This document shows positions 9,172-17,852 of a stretch of 62,528 bases of DNA, one piece after another. The position numbers and the translations under genes are program-made. Every line of letters begins with the position of its first letter. Position 1 is the stretch's first letter. This DNA comes from a virus, in IMG/VR virus record IMGVR_UViG_3300010885_036529, positions 1 through 62,528 of that record, one strand, 5' to 3'. The notes under the pieces were generated by a model. The model was not told the origin of the DNA, ran no database searches, and saw only the letters and a program-made list of their open reading frames with translations.

Positions 9172-10164
9172 ATGAAGAAACACGTTAAACTCTTCGAAGA
9201 GTACATGGACAGCAAAGAAGAATCAATGATCGTAGAATCGTTAGCTTCTCCTATACTTTCTGGCATTCTTAATTTGAGATATGCAGACAATGATCTTTTC
9301 AAGTATTTTTACAACACTGCAAAGATCCAATTGGATAAAGTTCAAGACAGTGATATTATCACAACTACTCCTAATGAAGCTTATAGATGGAAAGGCAACG
9401 GGCTTGTTTTCTACGTTAGCACTAGAGAAAAGGAAAACCCTTATACACCAGAAAAAGCAGGATGGGACTATTCTAGAGTTGCTATCATCCCAGCTAATAC
9501 GCTTTTGGCTATTGCTTCAGGTGATAACAAATTCATGGGAACCAACTGGACTAAATGGGGTGGAAAGACTTTAAGCAAGTTGGATAAAGTTACCCAATAC
9601 AACAGTGGAGTCGGTATTAAAAAACCAGGATCTGGTTGGGACGCAACTGGTCTTTTCAGCGTGAAGAGAATAGCAGAAGTTGCAGATGTTGCTTATATCG
9701 TCGATCTAGATGCACTAAGAGCTACTTACAGTACAACTGGTATTAGATCAGAAAGAAGCACAGCTAGAAGCGGCGCAACTGCGATGATCAGTGATAAAGA
9801 TTTCAAGCAACAGAACATGACTAGATACAAAGAGATCTTAGCTACTAGATACGAGAACGATGGTATCGATCAAGAAGTACAAAGAGCTATTGAAAATGCT
9901 ACATCATTGATAACAGCAGGCATTAGAAAAATGGACACTAACGGTTACGGTGAAATAAGCTTCGGTAAAGGTAAAAGAGGTAATGACATTCGTATGTCGG
10001 ACATTTCTAACTGGATGAGCAATCTAATGAACGATTACGAAAGATACGTAAGATACTCAAACGATTCACACGGGAATGACTATTACGCAAAAGAGAAAAA
10101 GTCTTATGCTCTTTCTATCAAAGAAAAGATTGAAAAGTTCAAAAAGAACGATATCGGTTGGTAA
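9172..10164 (+). CDS. Putative head-internal (injected) protein, 330 aa
   Basis: 330 residues starting MKKHVKLFEEYMDSKEE, the shared capsid-targeting-like sequence. The body (about 30-330) looks like a globular domain, not a simple core protein, with a conserved-looking stretch 'RSERSTARSGATAM' near residue 197. T4 packages ADP-ribosyltransferases (Alt) with such N-termini, but I cannot find a convincing R/STS/ExE set here, so no enzyme is assigned. Second of four tandem genes with the same targeting motif. Confidence 0.55.
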   Translation: MKKHVKLFEEYMDSKEESMIVESLASPILSGILNLRYADNDLFKYFYNTAKIQLDKVQDSDIITTTPNEAYRWKGNGLVFYVSTREKENPYTPEKAGWDYSRVAIIPANTLLAIASGDNKFMGTNWTKWGGKTLSKLDKVTQYNSGVGIKKPGSGWDATGLFSVKRIAEVADVAYIVDLDALRATYSTTGIRSERSTARSGATAMISDKDFKQQNMTRYKEILATRYENDGIDQEVQRAIENATSLITAGIRKMDTNGYGEISFGKGKRGNDIRMSDISNWMSNLMNDYERYVRYSNDSHGNDYYAKEKKSYALSIKEKIEKFKKNDIGW

Positions 10165-10181
10165 TTTAAACTAATATAGAG

Positions 10182-11273
10182 ATGAAACACTTAAAACTAT
10201 TCAATAGCTTCCTTAACGAAGATCTCGAAGAATCTCAAATTTCAAAAGAGATGGTAAAGAAGTTACCAGAAGTAACCCAGAAGAGACTGGCTCAGAACAT
10301 AAAAGGTAATTCTTCATTGAGCAAGATAAATGAAGATTGGGGAAGCTCAGATCAAGGGATAATGAACAAGGCTATCCATAAAGATATGGGTAACCCTTCT
10401 AAATTTCCTTCTCCTTTCGATGATAAATTGAGATCAGCTGCAGCAGACGCAGTAGATTTCTGGTGGGACGAATGGCCAGAATATAAGAGAGACAGAGAAG
10501 GTCTAATCGACAATGCTATCAGAGCTTATTACAGAGCTTACTTCCCTAAAGAATTCGCAGGCTTCACTAAGATGTTCAACGAATCTGTAGTGAACGAACA
10601 GACTCTAATTTTCGATATCTTAGGTCCAGATCTTCAAGGCGTAGGTGATAGCATCAAAGATCTCTTACAGAAGACAACAGATCAAAAATGGATCGCGGCT
10701 CTTAAAGGGATTCAAACAGCTTGGAATAACTTAGAAGACAAGATCTCTAAAGCTGATCAGAAATTAGGAGTCATCACTGAAGGAGTAGTTTCCATCAAAG
10801 GTGGCCGAATCCTGGCTAACAAAGTTCTCAATAAGCTTGTTGATATGGATGTTATTCCAGCCAAAAAGAAGACGACTGATTTGATCGAAGCTCTTGCATC
10901 TCTACTCGCAACTGCATCATTGGATGAATCTCTAGTTAATGAAGACTATTCAAAATTATCATTAAGAGAAAGACAATTATCAGGTGAATTATCACAGGTA
11001 ATTTTTTCATACAAAAACTTAAAGAAAGAAGAAAAGTTAAATGCATTAAATAGTTTAATCTCAAGAGTAGAATCAGGAGATTTATCTGAATCTAAAATTG
11101 ATGAAGCTATGGTACAAGTTGCAGGTAAAAACAAGCCATCTGGAGCTCAAGTACTTGCTATGGTGATAGTCGATCACTTGATGGAAAGAGACTTTTTGAA
11201 GCCAGGTGCAGATAGAATTAAAAAAGAACTCGTAAGAGATCTTCAGAAATTAATCATGGACAGCACATTCTAA
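10182..11273 (+). CDS. Putative head-internal protein, 363 aa
   Basis: 363 residues starting MKHLKLFNSFLNEDLEE. The FLNE tetrapeptide fits the (L/I)xE cleavage rule of T4-type prohead proteases. Further candidate sites occur inside (FNES and VNEQ near 130, LVNED near 250), which may allow multiple processing steps. The remainder is helical and charged with no recognised domain. It is flanked on both sides by genes with the same N-terminal motif. Confidence 0.55.
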   Translation: MKHLKLFNSFLNEDLEESQISKEMVKKLPEVTQKRLAQNIKGNSSLSKINEDWGSSDQGIMNKAIHKDMGNPSKFPSPFDDKLRSAAADAVDFWWDEWPEYKRDREGLIDNAIRAYYRAYFPKEFAGFTKMFNESVVNEQTLIFDILGPDLQGVGDSIKDLLQKTTDQKWIAALKGIQTAWNNLEDKISKADQKLGVITEGVVSIKGGRILANKVLNKLVDMDVIPAKKKTTDLIEALASLLATASLDESLVNEDYSKLSLRERQLSGELSQVIFSYKNLKKEEKLNALNSLISRVESGDLSESKIDEAMVQVAGKNKPSGAQVLAMVIVDHLMERDFLKPGADRIKKELVRDLQKLIMDSTF

Positions 11274-11284
11274 AAATCATAATT

Positions 11285-11641
11285 ATGAAACACATAAAAT
11301 TATTCGAAGACTTCGTAAACGAAGCTCTCTCTTCTAAGAAACCTAACGAAGTTACAACTATTGAATTGGATATGGATTGGGATGATTCCGATCCAGAAGA
11401 AGATAAAGCAGCAAAAGCAGCTTTCAAGAAATTTAATCTTAAAGTAAAAGAGATTAGCATAAAGAGCATTCGATCTCAAATTGCCTATGCATCTCATGAA
11501 ATGACTGGTAAGAAAAAAGACATTCTTGCATATTTACAAAGTGAGTTCTACGAAATGGACGCTGATACTATCAAAGAATACTACCCTGAACTCTTAGAAG
11601 GAAACAATATTATTCACGCGATGATCGCACAAGAAGCTTAA
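11285..11641 (+). CDS. Small putative head-internal protein, 118 aa
   Basis: 118 residues starting MKHIKLFEDFVNEALSSKK, with a VNE/A candidate cleavage site. The acidic middle (DWDDSDPEEDK) and a helical C-terminus show no recognised domain. Last of four tandem genes with this targeting sequence, placed 11 bases after the previous stop. The next gene (RuvC-like) starts 21 bases downstream, so the transcript may continue into it. Confidence 0.55.
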   Translation: MKHIKLFEDFVNEALSSKKPNEVTTIELDMDWDDSDPEEDKAAKAAFKKFNLKVKEISIKSIRSQIAYASHEMTGKKKDILAYLQSEFYEMDADTIKEYYPELLEGNNIIHAMIAQEA

Positions 11642-11662
11642 TCACTCTTAACACTTAACATT

Positions 11663-12292
11663 TTGCACATAGGCATAGACTTTTCAATCAATAGCCCTGG
11701 TATCTGTATCAGGGCTAATTCACTTTCTTTCATAGGGTTCTATAACACGGAAGGAAAGAATTTCAAAAAAGGAGATCCAAGAGATTTCAAAATTCACAGA
11801 GAGATCTCAGCTCTCGAGGGAGTCTCAATACTCAATTTTAATAGAAGGAAGAAACATGAAGACTATTGTATCGATCAAGCTCAAAAGATTGAAGACAGTC
11901 ACACACTAGCGACACTCATTTCATCTCAGATTCCAGAAGGAGCTCCGATCGGTTTAGAGGGATATAGCTACGGTTCTAAAGGGAACTCTTTTATTGATCT
12001 CATCGCATTCAATTCAGTTCTCAGAAACAGACTTTGGGTTGATGGGCACTCTGTCTCGGTCTTTACGCCTTCTCAGGTGAAGACTTGCGCTGGGAAAGGG
12101 AATTTAAACAAGCAGGGGATGTTTCTCGCTTTTGTCGAGAACAAGACAGACGATGAGCTCTTGACTGGAAATGCGTTCTGGAAATATTGTGTTGAGAATC
12201 GGGATTTTGCTTCAGGAGAGATACCGAAGCCGATAGACGATCTAGTAGATGCTTACTGGATCAGCCGAGTGGTCTCACGCTTGAAGTCTTAG
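11663..12292 (+). CDS. RuvC-like Holliday junction resolvase / RNase H-fold nuclease
   Basis: 209 residues from a TTG start. The N-terminus 'HIGIDFSINSPG' gives the first acidic residue of an RNase H-fold nuclease. 'IGLEGYSYGS' near residue 95 supplies the glutamate, and 'PIDDLVDAYWIS' near 195 supplies the C-terminal aspartates. This order is typical of RuvC-type resolvases, and phages of this superfamily use such enzymes or endonuclease VII to resolve recombination and packaging branches. It lies just upstream of the gp32-primase-UvsY-UvsW recombination cluster. TTG is used because no ATG or GTG fits before the conserved strand. Confidence 0.75.
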   Translation: MHIGIDFSINSPGICIRANSLSFIGFYNTEGKNFKKGDPRDFKIHREISALEGVSILNFNRRKKHEDYCIDQAQKIEDSHTLATLISSQIPEGAPIGLEGYSYGSKGNSFIDLIAFNSVLRNRLWVDGHSVSVFTPSQVKTCAGKGNLNKQGMFLAFVENKTDDELLTGNAFWKYCVENRDFASGEIPKPIDDLVDAYWISRVVSRLKS

Positions 12293-12323
12293 AGTCTTAG
12301 TTCACCAACGGCTCCAGTAACCT

Positions 12324-12539
12324 TTATATTGTGCTGCGCGACTTTGTTTCAAAAATCTCGGATTTCTCTGAATTTTTTTTGATAATTTTTTCGTATGCTT
12401 CTTGATAGACATCAAGAGGGACATAATTGCTGATCTTTTGCATAGCGTTTAATGCTTCTTCTCTCACCTCGTCGATGATACCTTTAGTGTAGCACTCTAT
12501 CAAAAGTTCTTCTAGCAATTCAGAATTAGATATGCTCAT
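12324..12539 (-). CDS. Small minus-strand protein of unknown function
   Basis: 71 residues (starts MSISNSELLEELLIEC), acidic and helical, with no recognised domain. It is one of only two convincing genes on the minus strand. Support for it being real comes from its own promoter-like GTTATATAGAGA, 14 bases upstream of its ATG on the minus strand, and from the absence of a plus-strand gene here. The intergenic stretch 12293-12672 holds this gene and the two divergent promoters; nothing else is evident in it. Confidence 0.5.
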   Translation of the reverse strand: MSISNSELLEELLIECYTKGIIDEVREEALNAMQKISNYVPLDVYQEAYEKIIKKNSEKSEIFETKSRSTI

Positions 12540-12553
12540 AACGTATGAATTTT

Positions 12554-12565
12554 TCTCTATATAAC
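12554..12565 (-). promoter_or_regulatory. Late-type promoter element for the minus-strand gene
   Basis: Read on the minus strand, GTTATATAGAGA matches the (G/A)ATATATAGA element found before many plus-strand late genes. It lies 14 bases upstream of the ATG at 12539. Confidence 0.5.
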
Positions 12566-12647
12566 GCGTTGAACGCTTTGTTTCGACGATATTTCACAAA
12601 AAGATTCAAACATTTTACTAACAATCTGAAACTTACTCATCTTTTTC

Positions 12648-12659
12648 AATATATAGACT
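12648..12659 (+). promoter_or_regulatory. Late-type promoter element upstream of gp32
   Basis: CAATATATAGAC matches the recurrent element of this phage. It points towards the gp32 gene, whose ATG is 123 bases downstream, and faces away from the divergent element at 12554-12565. Confidence 0.5.
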
Positions 12660-12782
12660 AAGTAATTTTAAAATGGCAATCAACTGGCATCAAATGGCAA
12701 CCCCGGGAAAAACCAAAGAGATATCAGGCGAGAAGCTCATTAAGAGTTACGAAATCAATTTAAAAACTAAAAGGCAATTAAA
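12660..12782 (+). promoter_or_regulatory. Leader of the gp32-type gene with a possible upstream reading frame
   Basis: About 120 bases separate the promoter-like element from the gp32 ATG. A frame opens at ATG 12673 and would run into the gp32 gene out of frame; beyond 12783 it looks like a shadow. The bases ATGGCAA recur at 12673 (with one change), 12694 and 12783. T4 gp32 represses its own translation through its leader, so a regulatory leader is plausible here; I see no clear pseudoknot by eye. Confidence 0.3.
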
Positions 12783-13727
12783 ATGGCAAAAGAATTTGAC
12801 ATCTTCAACCTCAGCGTCGATGACATCGACAGCTACAAAAGATCAGAAAGCAAAGGCAGTGATCTTTACAAACCAACCGCAGACCAAGGCAAAGACGGGG
12901 TCTACACTTCTCTAGTAAGATTCGTACCGAATCCGAAAAATCCACAAAAATCTATCGTTCGCAAATTCGTCTACTGGTTAGAAGACGGAGAAGGAAAAGG
13001 AGCGTACTACGATTCCCCATCGACTGTCGGTGAGAAATGTCCAGTACAAGACTTATTCTTCAAACTCAGAAACAGTGAATCTGCAGTCGACAAGAAAATG
13101 GCGGAAAAACTAAAACGAAGAGAGATCTATTACTCTCTGGTACAAATTCTCAAAGATCCACAAAATCCTGAAATGGAAGGATCGGTAAAAGTATTCAAAT
13201 ACGGTTATCAGATCAAACAAAAGATCGATGAAGAGTTGAACCCACAATTCGATGAACCTTGTCAAGTATTCGACCTTTTCGAAGGAAAGAATTTTGAATT
13301 AAAGGTTACTAAGAGTGCAGGTTACAACAGTTTCACGGCTTCTAAGTTTCAAGGAAAGAGAACTCCTTTTAACATCGAAGGTTCATTCATGCAGAATACC
13401 GGTGATGATAGAAAGAAGATCATGGAATATCTAAAAGAGGTACCTGAACTCGATTCTTTCGATTTCAAACCTTGGGATGATTCAACCAGAGCATCGGTAG
13501 AAAGAATCCTTGATAACTATCGTTCTCCAGGATCTGCAATTGGTAACATCAGCAAAGGAAGCAGAAAAGAAGAGACTTACTCTACTATTGATGATTTCAA
13601 TTTTGGTGATGATGCTCCAAAACAACCACCAGTTAAAAAGGAAGCTCCTAAAGCTAAGGTAGAAGAAGAAGCTACTGAGGAAGACGGAGACGACTTAAAT
13701 GATTTCTTAAAAGGTCTAGACATCTAA
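12783..13727 (+). CDS. 32: Single-stranded DNA-binding protein, gp32-like
   Basis: 314 residues against 301 in T4. An N-terminal basic/assembly region is followed by an OB-like core with 'VYTSLVRFVPNP' and 'VRKFVYWLED' near residues 40-67, then a strongly acidic C-terminal tail (EEEATEEDGDDLNDFLKGLDI region), which in T4 recruits replication partners. It coats single strands during replication and recombination. Only two cysteines are present (C86, C160), so the His-Cys3 zinc site of T4 gp32 is not preserved. The primase gene follows by 1 base, then UvsY and UvsW. Confidence 0.85.
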   Translation: MAKEFDIFNLSVDDIDSYKRSESKGSDLYKPTADQGKDGVYTSLVRFVPNPKNPQKSIVRKFVYWLEDGEGKGAYYDSPSTVGEKCPVQDLFFKLRNSESAVDKKMAEKLKRREIYYSLVQILKDPQNPEMEGSVKVFKYGYQIKQKIDEELNPQFDEPCQVFDLFEGKNFELKVTKSAGYNSFTASKFQGKRTPFNIEGSFMQNTGDDRKKIMEYLKEVPELDSFDFKPWDDSTRASVERILDNYRSPGSAIGNISKGSRKEETYSTIDDFNFGDDAPKQPPVKKEAPKAKVEEEATEEDGDDLNDFLKGLDI

Positions 13728-13728
13728 T

Positions 13729-14793
13729 ATGCAACTAACTGACAACATAAAGTCAGAGATTGCAGATAGAGTCCAATCTATCCTTCAGAGGAACCACAAA
13801 TCTTCTGAAAAAGCTAGATTGAAACAGATGCATCAAAGATTGAACTTTGCATGTCCTTATTGCGGAGATTCAACCGATGATGACAGAAAAAAGAGGGGCA
13901 ATCTCTATTGGGAGAGCCTCTCTTTTCACTGTTTCAATTGTGGTAAACACAGAGATGCAGATTCTTTTCTTAGAGATTTTGAAGAAGGTTTTGAAGGAGA
14001 GATGAGGATAGAGCTCGTAAAACTCGTAAGAGAGAGAAAGAAGTATGAAGTCGCACAAGGGACTATTAAATTTGATCTCTTCTTGCAAATAGACAATCTC
14101 TCGATACCAAAGGAAGAAATATTCAACTCTCTAAATGTCTATCCGATAAACGAAAGGACCCGGAGAGCACATGCATACCTAAGAAGCAGGATGTTAATTG
14201 GTAACGCAGAACGTTTTGGATTTGATCCAAGAAAAAACATGCTCTATGTTTTCAATTTAGATACTTCAGGTGAAAGAGTCATCGGTTACCAGGTTCGTAA
14301 TCTCGGTGACGGAGATGCAAAATATCTAAGTTATAACATAGAAAGAATGTACAAGAGACTGAACAAGACTCTTGAACTACCTCCAGATAAAATGGATTCT
14401 CTTAATAAAATCTCGATGCTGTTTGGAATTCTCCATCTAGATTTTGCCAGAGATTTCACCGTATTTGAAGGACCTATAGATGCAATGTTCATGAAAAATT
14501 CAATAGGTCTAACAGGAGTAAAAAAGAACATTGACGATTTTGACGAATTAGATTCAGTCAGATACTTCTTCGATAATGATTACGAAGGTAAAAAGAAAAT
14601 CATGGAAAAGATGAAGCTAGGAAAGAGAGGCTTCATGTGGAAGAAATACATAGCTGATAATAGGCTAACCCGACATAAGATAAAAGATCTAAACGATCTG
14701 GTCAAGGTCGGCTACAAAGAAGGAAACATATCGATCATCAACAATATAAATCTATATTTTAGTGATAACCCCAGAGACATAATTTATGTTTAA
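13729..14793 (+). CDS. 61: DNA primase, gp61-like (DnaG family)
   Basis: 354 residues (T4 gp61 342). An N-terminal zinc-binding domain carries C42, C45, C68 and C71 ('CPYCGD' and 'FHCFNCGKH'). The TOPRIM catalytic core shows 'VFEGPIDAMFM' (glutamate) and 'YFFDNDYEGKKK' (DxD-like). The enzyme makes RNA primers for lagging-strand synthesis together with the gp41 helicase encoded at 31473. It starts one base after the gp32 stop and overlaps the next small gene by 8 bases. Confidence 0.9.
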   Translation: MQLTDNIKSEIADRVQSILQRNHKSSEKARLKQMHQRLNFACPYCGDSTDDDRKKRGNLYWESLSFHCFNCGKHRDADSFLRDFEEGFEGEMRIELVKLVRERKKYEVAQGTIKFDLFLQIDNLSIPKEEIFNSLNVYPINERTRRAHAYLRSRMLIGNAERFGFDPRKNMLYVFNLDTSGERVIGYQVRNLGDGDAKYLSYNIERMYKRLNKTLELPPDKMDSLNKISMLFGILHLDFARDFTVFEGPIDAMFMKNSIGLTGVKKNIDDFDELDSVRYFFDNDYEGKKKIMEKMKLGKRGFMWKKYIADNRLTRHKIKDLNDLVKVGYKEGNISIINNINLYFSDNPRDIIYV

Positions 14794-14998
14794 AGAAATA
14801 GAAGTAATGGACGAACTCGATAAATTTTTTGAAGATGACGAAAAAAGCAAGAAGCGTTACAAGATGCTTCTCAGACTTGGTCTCACTGCAGAATATCGAG
14901 GAAAGGAGATCAAGATGGGTGAAGTTAAAAAGAAAGAGATAAAGAAAAAAACAATCAAAATACACCGAAAGGGCAAAGACAACGATAACATATTCTAA
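14786..14998 (+). CDS. Small basic protein between primase and UvsY
   Basis: 70 residues from ATG 14786; ATG 14807 (MDELDKFFEDDEK) is an alternative start. The C-terminal half is lysine-rich (EVKKKEIKKKTIKIHRKGK), suggesting nucleic acid or acidic-partner binding. Its ends overlap both neighbours, so it is embedded in the replication operon. I recognise no family. Confidence 0.55.
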   Translation: MFKEIEVMDELDKFFEDDEKSKKRYKMLLRLGLTAEYRGKEIKMGEVKKKEIKKKTIKIHRKGKDNDNIF

Positions 14999-15444
14999 TG
15001 AGCGAAACAAAAACAGCTGAAGAAAAAATACAAGATCTCGATGACAAGTTAATAGCTGATAGAGAGAAATGGTCAGGCCGGATTTTAGAACTGATTAAAG
15101 GACTAAAGCCGATGGACCAACTCGTTGATTCCCAAGTGAATATGCTTTCTTATCGTCACATGTTGGTAGATCATATCACTGAAATACAGGGTTTGATCTA
15201 TAAGAAGAAATCGATGTACGAAGTAAAATACAAAGAGAAATACATAGAATATAGCACCACAGGAAATTTAAAACTAAATGGAGGAGAAAAAGACAGATTC
15301 GTAAAGGCTGATCTCACGCCTATTCAAAGACAGATATCTCTCCTCGAGTCTCATCTTGATTTTTATCGGGAATGTATCAGAACACTGGATAATTCAGCGT
15401 TCGCAATTAGAAACCGTATAAAACTCGCAGAAGATGATTTTTAA
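14998..15444 (+). CDS. uvsY: UvsY-like recombination mediator
   Basis: 148 residues against 137 in T4 UvsY. The pattern matches T4 UvsY: a helical N-terminus, a central basic 'YKKKSMYEVKYKEKYIEY' segment, a short 'GEKDRFVKADL' linker and a C-terminal helix containing 'FYRECIRTLDNSAFAIRNRIK', comparable to T4 'FCSGALDAIKSRGFAIKH'. UvsY loads UvsX on gp32-covered single strands. Location directly before UvsW repeats the T4 arrangement uvsW/uvsY. Its start overlaps the previous stop by one base. Confidence 0.8.
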   Translation: MSETKTAEEKIQDLDDKLIADREKWSGRILELIKGLKPMDQLVDSQVNMLSYRHMLVDHITEIQGLIYKKKSMYEVKYKEKYIEYSTTGNLKLNGGEKDRFVKADLTPIQRQISLLESHLDFYRECIRTLDNSAFAIRNRIKLAEDDF

Positions 15445-15459
15445 AAAAAGAATAGCTAA

Positions 15460-16968
15460 ATGGAACTAAGACTATCAGAAGATAGAAAGTTTTTAATTAT
15501 AGATGAGTGTACAGAGCTCGAATACGAGCAGATGAGACTTTCATTGACGAAAAGAATCGAAGGATGGAGATTTCATCCCTTGGTAAAAAAGCGTCTCTGG
15601 GACGGTTACATCTCATACATTAAAGGGAATAAGATCCCTTCAGGACTTTGGAAAGAAGTTCTAGACATTGGTCAAGAATATGGATTTGAGATAAAAATGT
15701 CTGGGATAAAAAAGATCTTCGATGAAGATATTAAAGAAGAGGCTTTCACTAAATGGGCTGAAGAATTCTTTGCAAAGCATCCTAAATTCCAACCTAGAGA
15801 TTATCAGATACAAGCAGCTTTTAGAATTTTGAAATATCGTAGATGCTTAGCTGAATTAGCTACATCTGCAGGTAAGACCCTCATCAGTTTTATGGTGATT
15901 GCTTATCTGATTGAAGTTTTGAAGAAGAAAAGAATTCTCTTCATTGTACCTAACGTATCTCTTGTACTCCAAGCGACTGAAGATTTTGATGAGTACAATC
16001 TTAAAGATAGAATACCTCTTAAAGTCCAACAGATATATGCTGGAGCCAAGATCAAGAAGAGCTCTAATATTGTAGTAGGTACTTATCAATCTCTGGTAAA
16101 AAAGCCAGCCGAATATTACGAAGAATTCGATGTGGTGATGGTTGATGAAACCCACAAAGCAAAATCGTTATCGATTAGAACAATACTCGATCAGTGTTGG
16201 CACTGTGATTATAGATTCGGTCTATCAGGTACAATCCCTAAGAAAGGAACTATTGATAGGCTTACTCTCATGGCATGTACTGGACCTCTTATTACTAATG
16301 TCAGTGCAGCATTCTTGCAGGAACAGGGCCACGTTTCTCCTTGTAAAGTTCTCATATTAGAGATGGACTACGCAACTGAAGAACAAAAAGAGAGCTTCTA
16401 TTTCCTATCAAAATCTCCAGAAGATAGAAAGAACTTGTTTAACTTAGAACAGAACTTTATTATTTCTTCTGAAAAGAGAAAGAATTTCATACTCGATGTT
16501 ATCGGTAAAACTAATCACAACAGTCTAGTACTTTTCTATCGAATAGAACAAGGAGAAGCTCTCTACAATGCATTGAGACAGATACCAGGAAAAGAAGTCT
16601 ATTACGTAGATGGAGGTACTGATAAAGACTTTAGAGAGGTCTATAAGAAAAAGATGGAGAAGAACGACAACGTGATACTTGTAGCAAGTTACGGTACATT
16701 CTCGACAGGTATCAGCGTCAAGAGAATACACAATATCTTCTTAACAGAGAGTTTTAAATCAGAAGTCATCATTCGTCAGTCTATCGGTCGTGGTTTGAGA
16801 AAGCACGAGAGCAAAAATATGCTCAATATTGTAGATTTTGTGGATGACATGAGATACACTGGTGATGGTAGAGTTTATAAGAACTATCTCTACCGCCACG
16901 GCGAAGCTAGACGGGAGATCTACACCGAGCAAAAATTCCCATACAGCATAAAAAATGTAAAGTTCTAA
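15460..16968 (+). CDS. uvsW: UvsW-like superfamily 2 helicase
   Basis: 502 residues, matching T4 UvsW in length. The helicase core begins with 'FQPRDYQIQAA' (Q motif-like), followed by Walker A 'ATSAGKT' near residue 135, the DEAH-type box 'VDETHKA' near 228, 'GLSGTIPK' (motif III), and a C-terminal domain with 'FSTGISVKRIHNI' and 'RQSIGRGLRKH' (motif VI arginines). UvsW unwinds R-loops and branched DNA and drives branch migration and origin shut-off in T4. It ends the gp32-gp61-UvsY-UvsW operon; a late-type element follows directly. Confidence 0.9.
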   Translation: MELRLSEDRKFLIIDECTELEYEQMRLSLTKRIEGWRFHPLVKKRLWDGYISYIKGNKIPSGLWKEVLDIGQEYGFEIKMSGIKKIFDEDIKEEAFTKWAEEFFAKHPKFQPRDYQIQAAFRILKYRRCLAELATSAGKTLISFMVIAYLIEVLKKKRILFIVPNVSLVLQATEDFDEYNLKDRIPLKVQQIYAGAKIKKSSNIVVGTYQSLVKKPAEYYEEFDVVMVDETHKAKSLSIRTILDQCWHCDYRFGLSGTIPKKGTIDRLTLMACTGPLITNVSAAFLQEQGHVSPCKVLILEMDYATEEQKESFYFLSKSPEDRKNLFNLEQNFIISSEKRKNFILDVIGKTNHNSLVLFYRIEQGEALYNALRQIPGKEVYYVDGGTDKDFREVYKKKMEKNDNVILVASYGTFSTGISVKRIHNIFLTESFKSEVIIRQSIGRGLRKHESKNMLNIVDFVDDMRYTGDGRVYKNYLYRHGEARREIYTEQKFPYSIKNVKF

Positions 16969-16969
16969 A

Positions 16970-16980
16970 GATATATAGAT
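16970..16980 (+). promoter_or_regulatory. Late-type promoter element
   Basis: GATATATAGAT, beginning 2 bases after the UvsW stop and 39 bases upstream of the ATG at 17009. Confidence 0.6.
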
Positions 16981-17008
16981 CAAATTGTCAAAATTAAAAT
17001 AAAGAGAC

Positions 17009-17788
17009 ATGCAACCAATTCAGAAATTCTCAGACTTTCAGTCAAAGAAAACAGAAGCAGCTCAAGCTATAAAAGAAGCTGATCTTCAAAAAGAGTACGG
17101 AGAAGTATTCACATCACTACTTAAAAAATACGGAGTAAATTCTCCAGCAGATTTAGACGACGCTAAGAAGAAAGAATTCTTCGACGAACTCGGTAATTAT
17201 TACACTGCAGGTGAAGGCCAAACCGACAAAGGCGAAGAACTCGTTAAGAAAGAAGGCGGCGAAGCTCCTGTAAAAGAGGAAGAAGGCGAAGGCGAAGAAG
17301 AAAAAGAAGAAGAAGAAATCGTCGGTAGCATTGCTTCTAGCGTAGGCGAAGAAGAAGAAAAAGAGGAGGAAGAAGCTCCGGCTGAAGAAGCTCCGGCTGA
17401 AGAAGCTCCGGCTGAAGAAGCTCCGGCACATGCAGAGCCAGATGCCGATAATGCAGGCGGTCCTAGCGATCACGATGCTGATAACGCAGAAGAAGACAAA
17501 GAAAAAGAAGACGAAGTAGCTGAAGACGCTGCTGAGGATATCGAAAAAGAAAAAGTAGCTCAAGGAGAACCTGAAACTGCTAAAGGTGAAGTACCTAAGC
17601 AAGAAGATGAAGTTGCTCCAGCTGCAGACGCTAAAGAAGATCCAGAAGCTGGTAAAGCTGCAGAACTTGCACCAGATGAAGATACTGCAAAAGACATCGA
17701 AAAAGAAAAAGTAGATTCAGGCAAACCTGAAAAGGTTGTAATGGATTTCGATTCTTTTGTAAAGTCTAACTTTGGACCTAAGAACTAA
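17009..17788 (+). CDS. Highly acidic, repeat-containing protein, putative prohead core component
   Basis: 259 residues, extremely rich in Glu/Asp/Ala/Lys. The N-terminus MQPIQKFSDFQSKKTEA resembles the shared targeting sequence, with K-F-x-D-F at the same position. The middle contains long Glu runs and a PAEEA pentapeptide repeat, and the C-terminus 'VVMDFDSFVKSNFG' is another F-x-x-F segment. Its own promoter element precedes it and a strong terminator follows, so it is a single-gene unit. T4 prohead core peptides such as gp67 are small acidic proteins cleaved by the gp21 protease; a comparable role is inferred here. The reverse-strand reading frame in this region is a codon-bias artefact. 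Confidence 0.6.
   Translation: MQPIQKFSDFQSKKTEAAQAIKEADLQKEYGEVFTSLLKKYGVNSPADLDDAKKKEFFDELGNYYTAGEGQTDKGEELVKKEGGEAPVKEEEGEGEEEKEEEEIVGSIASSVGEEEEKEEEEAPAEEAPAEEAPAEEAPAHAEPDADNAGGPSDHDADNAEEDKEKEDEVAEDAAEDIEKEKVAQGEPETAKGEVPKQEDEVAPAADAKEDPEAGKAAELAPDEDTAKDIEKEKVDSGKPEKVVMDFDSFVKSNFGPKN
17375..17425 (+). repeat. 15-bp tandem repeat encoding PAEEA
   Basis: Three exact copies of GCTCCGGCTGAAGAA (17375, 17390, 17405) and a partial fourth, in frame within the acidic gene. Such repeats expand and contract by slippage. Confidence 0.9.
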
Positions 17789-17819
17789 ACGAAACATTTA
17801 ACAGAATAATTACTAAAAA

Positions 17820-17852
17820 GGGAAAGCTATAAAAAGCTTTCCCTTTCTTTTT
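17820..17852 (+). terminator. Intrinsic terminator after the acidic core-like gene
   Basis: GGGAAAGCT (17820-17828) pairs with AGCTTTCCC (17835-17843), a perfect 9-bp stem with a 6-base loop followed by TTTCTTTTT. The next gene's ATG lies at the end of the T-tract. Confidence 0.9.

Noticed and set aside
12673-12915. 80-codon frame overlapping the start of gp32
   Set aside because: Beyond 12783 it is a shadow of the gp32 coding sequence; only the leader part could matter as an upstream reading frame.
17153-17602. 149-codon minus-strand frame, Phe-rich
   Set aside because: It mirrors the GAA/GAG repeats of the acidic gene; a codon-bias shadow without a credible start signal.
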